The translations under genes were made by a program, and so were the position numbers. From Planctomycetota bacterium (GTDB lineage: Bacteria; Planctomycetota; UBA8742; UBA2392), in the NCBI GenBank assembly GCA_020638675.1, contig JACKID010000003.1:124001-188000 (forward strand): a stretch of 64,000 bases of DNA. Reading direction: 5' to 3'. Shown in pieces: positions 1 through 6,980 of this stretch (positions within the stretch are counted from its first letter, which is position 1; the number at the start of each line of letters is the position of its first letter). The notes beneath the pieces were generated by a model. The model was given only the letters and a program-made list of their open reading frames with translations. It had not been told where the DNA came from and made no database searches.

Positions 1-26
1 CCTGACCCCTTTGCCCGACAAGCCAC

Positions 27-101
27 TCGCGGGTCGGCCAACTGGTAGGCCGCCTGGCTCTGAACCAGGAAATCAGGGTTCGAATCCTTGCCCGCGAACC
101 A
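27..101 (+). tRNA. tRNA-Gln (anticodon CTG)
   Basis: A full cloverleaf can be drawn. The acceptor stem TCGCGGG (27-33) pairs with CCCGCGA (91-97). The D stem is GGCC/GGCC (36-39 with 48-51). The anticodon stem CCTGG/CCAGG encloses the 7-base loop CTCTGAA, which puts CTG at 60-62 and reads CAG codons. The T loop is TTCGAAT at 79-85. The CCA end is encoded (99-101). It is the first of three tRNA-like units in a row and the only fully canonical one. Confidence 0.9.
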
Positions 102-126
102 GACCACGCTCGGCGAAAGCCGGGTA

Positions 127-200
127 GCGCGTGAAGCATTTGCCGAGTGATGCAGCCCAGCACAGGGAGGAAGCGGGTTCGAATCCCGTCACGCCGTGCA
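127..200 (+). pseudogene. tRNA-like sequence, probably degenerate
   Basis: This stretch has a convincing T arm: GCGGG, loop TTCGAAT, CCCGT at 173-189. A GCGTG/CACGC helix (129-133 with 190-194) could be part of an acceptor stem. A GCAT/ATGC D-type stem lies at 136-153. I cannot build a proper 7-base anticodon loop; the best is a CCC/GGG stem with a 6-base loop. The 3' end reads TGCA rather than CCA. It sits between tRNA-Gln and a tRNA-Trp-like unit, so a decayed tRNA is likely. The boundaries are uncertain. Confidence 0.25.
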
Positions 201-211
201 CCCAACACCAC

Positions 212-281
212 AGGACGGGGCCCGGGGCCACGTCGGTCTCCAAAGCTGACCGGGGGAGTTCGACTCTCTCACGTCCTGCCA
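212..281 (+). tRNA. tRNA-Trp-like (anticodon CCA) with a truncated D arm
   Basis: The acceptor AGGACG pairs with CGTCCT and is followed by G plus CCA (278-281). The anticodon arm TCGGT/GCTGA carries the loop CTCCAAA, typical of bacterial tRNA-Trp, with CCA at 240-242. The T arm GGGAG-TTCGACT-CTCTC is intact. The oddity is the D region: only 14 bases (219-232) separate acceptor and anticodon stems, where about 19 are expected. They fold as GGCC-CGG-GGCC with no GG-containing D loop. The overall length is 70 bases. It may be a functional but minimal tRNA, or a decayed copy. Confidence 0.5.
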
Positions 282-333
282 ACTCGACGCCGATTGAAAC
301 TGCGCCCGCCGCCCCGCGTTCTATGCTGGGCGC

Positions 334-1341
334 ATGCGCCAGTACGTCATCCAGCAAATCGGCCCCACGGCCGAGATCACGCCGGCCGACGCGCCCGAGC
401 CCACACCCGGCCCGGGCGAAGTGCTCGTGCGCATGCGTGCCTGCAGCATGAACTATCGCGACCTGATGATCCTGCGCGGCGAGTACGCTGCGCCGAAACA
501 GTTGCCGCTCGTGCCGCTTTCGGATGGGGCGGGCGAAGTGATCGCGCTCGGCCCAGACGTCGACGAGTTCGACAAAGGCGACCGCGTCGCCGGCTGTTTC
601 TTCCAGAACTGGCCGGCCGGTCGGTTGAAGCGGGACGTCTACGGCAGCGCCCTCGGTTTCGACCTGCCGGGCGTGCTCTCCGAGCTGCGCGTGTTTCCGC
701 AGTCCGGGCTGGTCAAGCTGCCGCGCTACATCAGTTTTGCCGAGGGCGCGACGCTGCCGGTGGCCGGGCTGACGGCCTTCAATGCCATGGTGCCGAACGT
801 GAGCTCGGGCCAGACCGTGTTGCTGCTGGGTACCGGCGGCGTCAGCCTGTTCGCGCTGATGTTCGCCAAGGCCAGCGGCGCGAGCGTGATCATCACCAGC
901 AGTGACGACGGCAAGCTGGAACGCGCCCACAAACTCGGCGCTGATCACGGCGTCAACTATCGCACGCACAGCGACTGGGACAGCGAAGTACTGCGAATCA
1001 CTAACGGTCGCGGCGTGGACCTTGTCGTGGAGACAGGCGGCGCAAAGACGTTCGACAAGTCGCTGAACGCGCTCGCACCCGGCGGGCGGATTTCGCAGGT
1101 AGGCCGGCTCACCGGCATCGCGCAGGGCGTAAACATCCAGCCACTGGTGTACAAGGCCGCCACGCTGCACGGCATCTTCGTCGGCAGCCGCCAGGATTTC
1201 CTTGCCATGAACGCGTTTGTCCAGCAGATCAACATCGCCGGGCTGCTCGACGATCTGATACCGTTCGAAGAAGCGCCCCGGGCCTTTGAGCGCATCGCCA
1301 GCGCCCGTCACTTCGGCAAGGTTGTCATCACGCTCAGCTAG
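334..1341 (+). CDS. Quinone-oxidoreductase-like MDR-family dehydrogenase (zinc-independent)
   Basis: This 335-residue protein has the full length and layout of medium-chain dehydrogenase/reductases. The N-terminal GroES-like substrate domain covers about residues 1-130 (GEVLVRMRACSMNYRD, then SDGAGEV). A Rossmann domain follows, with a glycine-rich LLLGTGGVSLFA loop near residue 165 and a DLVVETGG strand later. The cysteines and histidines that bind catalytic and structural zinc in alcohol dehydrogenases are absent, so an NAD(P)H-dependent quinone or enoyl reductase role fits better. It is probably cytosolic. The ATG at 334 follows the tRNA cluster, and the stop codon overlaps that of the convergent downstream gene. 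The substrate is unknown. Confidence 0.85.
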   Translation: MRQYVIQQIGPTAEITPADAPEPTPGPGEVLVRMRACSMNYRDLMILRGEYAAPKQLPLVPLSDGAGEVIALGPDVDEFDKGDRVAGCFFQNWPAGRLKRDVYGSALGFDLPGVLSELRVFPQSGLVKLPRYISFAEGATLPVAGLTAFNAMVPNVSSGQTVLLLGTGGVSLFALMFAKASGASVIITSSDDGKLERAHKLGADHGVNYRTHSDWDSEVLRITNGRGVDLVVETGGAKTFDKSLNALAPGGRISQVGRLTGIAQGVNIQPLVYKAATLHGIFVGSRQDFLAMNAFVQQINIAGLLDDLIPFEEAPRAFERIASARHFGKVVITLS

Positions 1342-3602
1342 TCGCGGTAGCCCGGCTCGAACTTCAGCCTCTCCCGATCCTCGCCCCTCGTCTCCATCAC
1401 TTTCATCAACGCTGTGCCGTCAAACGTCACTTCAGTAGGAACACCGCCGCGCAGGACTTTCCAGGTGGTGGATTGCTTCGTCAGGGAAAGCTGGACCTGT
1501 GCGCCGAACACCTGCATATCGGTGAAAGCCGCGCCGTCGATCTCGATCAACTTGTCGCCCTCGCGCAGCCCCAGCGCTTCGATCGCCCCGCCAGTCTTGA
1601 TCCCCAGCAACAATACACAGTCAAACTTGCGGGGCGCGAACTCCACCACGCCGGCAGAGGGCACCGTCACGGTCATTCGTCCGTCGGCGGACTCCAGCGT
1701 GTATTCGCCGGCGACCAGCGCCTTGAACTCAACGGTAGATCCAGTGACCTCCTTGTCGTCCGGCCAGGCGGTCAGGCGCTCGCCGTCCTGGCCGAGGCGA
1801 AGGCGTTGGGCCTCCGATTCGCTACTGCAGTGCACCTTGAGGACGTACATCAATGGAACGGAAGCCGTAAGAGAATTCTCGCCGGCCACGAGCACCACGG
1901 GTTCTCGATAGAGCAGCTTGCCGTTTCGCCCGGAGTTCAGTCTCAGTACCAGCTCGTAGTTCCCCGGCTGCATCGGCCCGAACTTGAACGGGCTGGTATT
2001 CTCGGCGCCATCACGTCGCTCACGATCGAGTGCGTACAGACGTCCCATCGCGGCGCTCGGGGCCAGGATCTCCCAGAAGAGCGAGGCCCGATCCTCATGT
2101 TCATTAAAACCAGGCACCGTCAGCGTAACGGTCGCCGGCGCGGTGAACGTGAATTCGTGAGTCCCGGCATCGTCTCGCTCAATACGCTTCGACAAACTGC
2201 CGTACTTCTTGCTCTCCACCGTCAGGTCGTACCACCAGTCGGTGATATCTCGCTCGCCCCGACTCGACGGCTCACGCTTCCTGACCCACAGATTGCCGTC
2301 ACCCGGCTCAACCGTGTGTGCACCGCCACCGCTGCGTCCGTTTGGATGCGAAACATAGAGTGTAACTGTAGCGTCCGTGACCTTGGCGCCTTCGGGGCCA
2401 CTCACGTGAATGACGATGTAGTCCTCGCGGCGCGGATCGCCCAACGCCAGCTCAACGTCCAACAATGTGTTGGCGACCGTTACGTCCTTCCAGTCGACGA
2501 TGGTGTTGTCCTGGACCAGCAGCAGTCGATAGCTGCCAGGCAACACATCCAAGATCGCGAAACTATAGGTATTGCCCCGCGGGTCTTCGCGAACGTAGGT
2601 GTCCTTGGGTCGGTTGCGCCTCATTTCCTCCAGGTCGCCGGGCGCGTCTGCCGGCGGGTCGGCAACAAGATACACACGCAGACTGGGTCGATCGTACAGC
2701 GCAGGCACGGACACCTTGCCGCGGACGCCCGGACGTGCTGCAAGCTGAAGGACAACCGGCTCAACGGGCGTGCCCGCGACCAGCGTGATCGTGACTTCCT
2801 CGCCCTGATACTCGTAGTCATCGCCCTCGCTGCCGCGCAGCTTCCACTCGCCCGCTTCCAGCTCAAGAGTGCCTGTTCCGTTCTCAAGAATCGTCCCGCT
2901 TGAGCGGTTTGAGCCCGTTTGGCTGTAGCTCACACGCCCGTGTTCGGCCACTGAGCCGTCCGGCATCCTGACTTCGATCGGAACAGTGAATGACATCTTC
3001 GCAATGAAGTCCGCGATCTCTCCGGGCATGACGGCGCCGCCGTGGCCCTTGGGTGAGACCTTCCAGCCGCTCAACGTGGCCCACACCGAGTAGCGGCTGG
3101 TTTCCGACAACCCGGTGAACTTGTACGCGCCCGCGGCATCCGTCGTCGTCTTGATCTGCGAAATGTCGCGCCAGCGCTGGTAGCGGATTTCGTCCTGAAT
3201 GCGAGCTTCAATGTCTTTGCTGGTCGAGTCGCGCTTCTCCGGGTACGGCGGGCGAATGGAGACTTCCACGCCCGCCAGCGCTTCGCCCGAATCCGTGACC
3301 ACCGAACCGGATATCACCCCATTCCCGCTCGGAAGGGCCGGCACATCGGCGGCCGCGATAATTTCGCTGAGCGACCCGCCACCTGTCTGCGGCGGGTTCC
3401 GTACCGGCTCCGGCTGTTCGGGCTTCCTGTCGGCCTTCAGCGGGTTGGCGTCGTCGGGCGCTCCCGTGCTGTTGTCGAGGGCGCGGACTTCACCAACGGT
3501 GGACGTGCGTGGCTCGTGCGATGAAATGCCTACTCCGATCGCGATTCCGGCAAGCAACCCGAGAACCAGGCCGATAGCAACAAACACTGGACTGCGATTC
3601 AT
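1338..3602 (-). CDS. Membrane-anchored carboxypeptidase-regulatory-like/PDZ protein
   Basis: This 754-residue protein starts at the ATG at 3602, because the hydrophobic anchor (about residues 5-28, VFVAIGLVLGLLAG) begins there. A Pro/Glu-rich linker follows. Near residues 94-200 is a carboxypeptidase regulatory-like beta-sandwich (ISGSVVTDSGEALAGVEVSI, then DAAGAYKFTGL). Further beta-rich modules come next, and a PDZ domain lies at about 660-735 (GGAIEALGLREGDKLIEIDG). This layout is seen in surface proteins of Planctomycetota and Myxococcota. No catalytic residues were recognised, so a binding or envelope role is inferred. It is convergent with the dehydrogenase upstream and divergent from the response regulator. 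Confidence 0.7.
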   Translation of the reverse strand: MNRSPVFVAIGLVLGLLAGIAIGVGISSHEPRTSTVGEVRALDNSTGAPDDANPLKADRKPEQPEPVRNPPQTGGGSLSEIIAAADVPALPSGNGVISGSVVTDSGEALAGVEVSIRPPYPEKRDSTSKDIEARIQDEIRYQRWRDISQIKTTTDAAGAYKFTGLSETSRYSVWATLSGWKVSPKGHGGAVMPGEIADFIAKMSFTVPIEVRMPDGSVAEHGRVSYSQTGSNRSSGTILENGTGTLELEAGEWKLRGSEGDDYEYQGEEVTITLVAGTPVEPVVLQLAARPGVRGKVSVPALYDRPSLRVYLVADPPADAPGDLEEMRRNRPKDTYVREDPRGNTYSFAILDVLPGSYRLLLVQDNTIVDWKDVTVANTLLDVELALGDPRREDYIVIHVSGPEGAKVTDATVTLYVSHPNGRSGGGAHTVEPGDGNLWVRKREPSSRGERDITDWWYDLTVESKKYGSLSKRIERDDAGTHEFTFTAPATVTLTVPGFNEHEDRASLFWEILAPSAAMGRLYALDRERRDGAENTSPFKFGPMQPGNYELVLRLNSGRNGKLLYREPVVLVAGENSLTASVPLMYVLKVHCSSESEAQRLRLGQDGERLTAWPDDKEVTGSTVEFKALVAGEYTLESADGRMTVTVPSAGVVEFAPRKFDCVLLLGIKTGGAIEALGLREGDKLIEIDGAAFTDMQVFGAQVQLSLTKQSTTWKVLRGGVPTEVTFDGTALMKVMETRGEDRERLKFEPGYRD

Positions 3603-3792
3603 GGTGATCTCCCGAGCCCGGAAGCTGCGCTCAAAGATGAGACCGGGCATTCTATCCGTAGATTCACCCTTTTACAGCGCCGTTACAGTTTCCGGGGGCG
3701 GGGTCGCGTACCTTCTATGAGGAGGAAACGTGATGCCCCCAGGAATCGATCTACTCACTTCGCGCCCGGTGACGCCGCCCTACAATGGCCGG

Positions 3793-4491
3793 ATGCTTCG
3801 CAGCGTACTGGTAATCGAAGATGACGCCGCCATCCGGCGCGGCGTCGTGGATGCCCTCAAGTTCGACGGCTACACCGCGTTCGAAGCGGCCGACGGTGAA
3901 GCCGGTCTGAAAGCCGCGCTGCAGGTTGACTGCGACCTCGTGCTGCTTGACCTCGCGCTGCCCAAGATGCACGGGCTCGAAATCCTGAAGGAAGTGCGCC
4001 GCGTCCGCCCGACGCTGCCGGTCATCATCCTCACCGCCATGGGCACCGAAAAAGACCGCGTGGCCGGGCTGAAGCTGGGCGCGGACGATTACGTGGTCAA
4101 GCCGTTCAGCATCGCCGAGCTGATGGCACGCGTTGAGGCCGTCATGCGCCGCACACCCGAGCGCCCGCAGGACATCACCGAGCACGAGTTCGCGGCCGGC
4201 ATCGCCGACCTGGCCCGCTGCGAGATCCGCTACCACGACGGCACGCGCGTCGACCTGTCCGAGCGCGAACGCGAGCTGCTGCGCTATTTCATCGTGAATC
4301 CCGGGCGGGCCATTTCGCGCGACGAGATCCTGAGCCGCGTCTGGCGCATCGACCCCAAGGGCGTCAGCACACGCACCATTGACATGCACGTCGCGCGCCT
4401 GCGCGAAAAGCTGCGCGACAGCGGCGATGACCCCAGGATCCTGCTGACCGTGCGCGGCAAGGGCTACATGCTCGCGGCGGAACAGACATGA
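3793..4491 (+). CDS. OmpR/PhoB-family response regulator
   Basis: The protein has 232 residues. The receiver domain begins at once (SVLVIEDDAAIRRG) and contains the acidic pair DD, the phosphoacceptor Asp53 (DLVLLDLALPKMHG) and Lys103 (VVKPFS). A winged-helix DNA-binding domain covers about residues 130-228 (LSERERELLRYF, then TRTIDMHVARLREKL). The ATG at 3793 was chosen over the upstream ATG at 3733 because the receiver fold starts immediately after it. The stop overlaps the histidine kinase start (ATGA), so the two are translationally coupled partners. The signal and target genes cannot be read from sequence. Confidence 0.92.
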   Translation: MLRSVLVIEDDAAIRRGVVDALKFDGYTAFEAADGEAGLKAALQVDCDLVLLDLALPKMHGLEILKEVRRVRPTLPVIILTAMGTEKDRVAGLKLGADDYVVKPFSIAELMARVEAVMRRTPERPQDITEHEFAAGIADLARCEIRYHDGTRVDLSERERELLRYFIVNPGRAISRDEILSRVWRIDPKGVSTRTIDMHVARLREKLRDSGDDPRILLTVRGKGYMLAAEQT

Positions 4492-6248
4492 AGACCTGGC
4501 TGCTGTGGACCGTCTTTGGTGTCGGGCTGCTCCTCACGGGCGGGCTGATGGGCTACGTCAGCGTCAGCCTGCTGGACCTCGAAGAAGCGCAGGCCGCCGC
4601 CACCCGCAACACCATCGCCGAAGAAAACGTGCGGCTCGCGTTGTGGCAGATGGACGGCGAGCTCGCGCCGCTGGTGCTCGACGAAGCCTCGCGCCCGTAC
4701 TTCCAGTACGCGCCGTTCTTCCCGGCCGAGGGCGCCTACACCCGCATGTTCAACGACGTGCACGAAGGCGACGTGCTGCTGCCGTCGCCGCTGATCCGCA
4801 ACGAGGTGCCGGAGATCGAGGTCCACTTCCAGTTCGAGCCCGACGGCACCCTGACCTCGCCGCAGGTGCCGCAGGGCGACTTCCGCACGCTTGCCGAGGT
4901 CCGCTACCTGACCCCGGCGCAGATCGACGACGCGGCCCGCGCGCTCGACAAGGTGCGCAAGACCGTCACGCGCGAGCAGCTGATTCGCAACCTGCCCGAG
5001 CGCAAACTCGACGTGCGCGAAACGATCCTGCCCGAAATGGTCTACGCCAACGAAAGCTGGGCGGCACAGAACGGGCAGAACAAGGCCGAGTACCAGACAC
5101 GTTCGGACTCGTACAAACAACAGGCCGTCAAACGCGCCATTGAACAGAAAGCGAACTACCAGCAGCTCGACGAAGGCGGGCCGGTCAACGTGCGCGAAGG
5201 CCCCATGAGCGCGCTGTGGGTGGGGGATGCGCTGGTGCTCGCGCGCCGCATCTCGCTCGGCGATACCGAGTACGTGCAGGGCTGCCTGCTGGACTGGAAG
5301 CAGATCGAGTCCGACCTGCACGCGACGGGCGCCGAAACCGTTCCCAACGCCACGTTCCGCCGCGCGCCCAGCGACTCCACCAAGATCGAATCCGCAAGCG
5401 TGCATCGCCTCGCCGCTCTGCCCGTGGAAGTACTGCCGGGCGACGTGCCGGTGCCGATCCAGCAAGGCCGCTCGCCGCTGCGCCTGACCATGTACATCGC
5501 TTGGGCGTGCCTCGCGCTGGTAGCGCTGAGCCTCGCGTTCGTCCTGCAGCGCACGCTGGGACTGGCGCAGCGGCGCGCGGAGTTCGTCTCGGCCGTGTCG
5601 CACGAACTGCGCACGCCGCTGACCACATTCCGCATGTACACGGAAATGCTGACCTCCGGGCGCGTGCGCGACGACGACACCCGCACCGAGTACCTGAACA
5701 CGCTACATTCCGAGGCGTTGCGCCTCGGCCACCTGGTCGAGAACGTGCTGGCGTATGCGCGGCTGGAAAACTCGTCCGCGGCCGGGCGCATCGAAACGCT
5801 GGCCCTGTCGCGCCTGTTCGAGCGCGCGACCGAACGCCTCAAGCTGCGCACAGAACAAGCCGGCATGCAACTCACGATCGAGCCGTGCGACGTGCAGGCC
5901 GACGTGCGCGCCGACCCCGGCGCCGTTGAGCAGATCGTCTTCAACCTCGTCGACAACGCCTGCAAGTACGCCGTGTCCGCGGAGGACAAACGCATTCACG
6001 TCGGGTGCGTCGTGGGTGAGAAGAGCGTGAGCATCTCTGTCCGCGACCACGGGCCGGGCATTAATAAGGAAGAAGGCACGCGCCTCTTCAAGCCGTTCCG
6101 CAAATCGGCGCAGGCCGCCGCGAACTCCGCCCCGGGCGTGGGTCTGGGGCTGACCCTCAGCCGCCGTCTGGCGCGCGCCATGGGCGGCAACCTGACGCTG
6201 GAGATCGGCCGCGGCGCAAACTTCGTGCTCACGCTGCCCCGCGCCTGA
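4488..6248 (+). CDS. Membrane sensor histidine kinase
   Basis: The protein has 586 residues. A transmembrane helix at about residues 4-26 is followed by a roughly 310-residue extracytoplasmic sensor region. A second helix lies near 335-357 (YIAWACLALVALSLAFV). The HisKA domain carries the phosphoacceptor His372 in SHELRTPLT. The HATPase domain has an N box near 485 (FNLVDNACKYA), a G1 box (DHGPGI) and a G2 box (GVGLGLTLSRRL). It is coupled to the response regulator by a 4-base overlap and should phosphorylate it. The sensor region resembles no ligand domain I recognise. All catalytic boxes look intact. Confidence 0.92.
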   Translation: MKTWLLWTVFGVGLLLTGGLMGYVSVSLLDLEEAQAAATRNTIAEENVRLALWQMDGELAPLVLDEASRPYFQYAPFFPAEGAYTRMFNDVHEGDVLLPSPLIRNEVPEIEVHFQFEPDGTLTSPQVPQGDFRTLAEVRYLTPAQIDDAARALDKVRKTVTREQLIRNLPERKLDVRETILPEMVYANESWAAQNGQNKAEYQTRSDSYKQQAVKRAIEQKANYQQLDEGGPVNVREGPMSALWVGDALVLARRISLGDTEYVQGCLLDWKQIESDLHATGAETVPNATFRRAPSDSTKIESASVHRLAALPVEVLPGDVPVPIQQGRSPLRLTMYIAWACLALVALSLAFVLQRTLGLAQRRAEFVSAVSHELRTPLTTFRMYTEMLTSGRVRDDDTRTEYLNTLHSEALRLGHLVENVLAYARLENSSAAGRIETLALSRLFERATERLKLRTEQAGMQLTIEPCDVQADVRADPGAVEQIVFNLVDNACKYAVSAEDKRIHVGCVVGEKSVSISVRDHGPGINKEEGTRLFKPFRKSAQAAANSAPGVGLGLTLSRRLARAMGGNLTLEIGRGANFVLTLPRA

Positions 6249-6337
6249 CTTGTCGGTCAATAAAATATCGTCTGTCAGTTTCCGCTATTCGCCGATCCTT
6301 AACGCACATTTGTCTCAATCACCCGTACAATGGTCGC

Positions 6338-6913
6338 ATGGAACCCGTCGACATCATTTCCGAAATCGAGCAGGTATTCGAGCGCTTCCGCACCATCCCC
6401 TACCTCGGGGAAGCGGTGACGCAGCTCGATCACGCGCGGCAGTCCGCCCGCGAGGCGGAAAAGACCTACGCCTCGGACGAGCTGATCACCGCCGCGCTGC
6501 TGCACGACATCGGGCACATGGTGCACGGGCTGCCGCTCGAGGATGAGAACTACGTCGGCTTCTGGAACCAGGACGACACGCACGAAATCGTAGGCGAGAA
6601 GTGGCTCGCGCGCGCGTTCCCGGATACCGTCACCAAGCCGGTGCGCTGGCACGTCGCGGCCAAGCGCTTCCTCGCCGCGACGGACCCGGAGTACAAGAGT
6701 CTGCTCACGGCCGCGTCACTGCACGTGCTGGAGCTGCAAGGCGGCCCCATGAGCGAGGCTGAATGCGCCGAGTTCGAAGGCCATCCATGGGCGCAGGCCG
6801 CGATCGCCGTCCGCCGCTGGGACGACAAGGCCAAAACTCCCGGCCGCACCACCCCGTCACTCGAGCACTACCTCGAAATCGCCCGCCGCTGCATCAAAGT
6901 CCCGGCCGAGTAG
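6338..6913 (+). CDS. PhnZ-like HD-domain oxygenase/hydrolase
   Basis: This 191-residue protein has the size of PhnZ, the mixed-valent di-iron HD oxygenase that cleaves 2-amino-1-hydroxyethylphosphonate. The HD motif is LLHDIGH, with His56 and Asp57. The key PhnZ features are conserved at a constant offset of two residues: Tyr22 and Glu25 in YLGEAVTQLDH, then His32. Later histidines (82 and 105) fit metal ligands. A phosphonate or related organophosphorus substrate is therefore plausible. However, no PhnY-like dioxygenase or phosphonate transporter lies nearby, so the true substrate may differ. It is probably a monocistronic cytosolic enzyme. Confidence 0.75.
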   Translation: MEPVDIISEIEQVFERFRTIPYLGEAVTQLDHARQSAREAEKTYASDELITAALLHDIGHMVHGLPLEDENYVGFWNQDDTHEIVGEKWLARAFPDTVTKPVRWHVAAKRFLAATDPEYKSLLTAASLHVLELQGGPMSEAECAEFEGHPWAQAAIAVRRWDDKAKTPGRTTPSLEHYLEIARRCIKVPAE

Positions 6914-6980
6914 CCCTGAAAAATGCGATAATTCGTGCACCTGATCGTGTTCCTCGGGACGCTTATGGGCGGGAGACTTC

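Noticed and set aside
73..1311. Long minus-strand frame opposite the dehydrogenase
   Set aside because: Its translation is low in hydrophobic structure and rich in His/Arg/Ala, as expected for a shadow of a high-GC gene. The plus-strand frame has clear MDR motifs.
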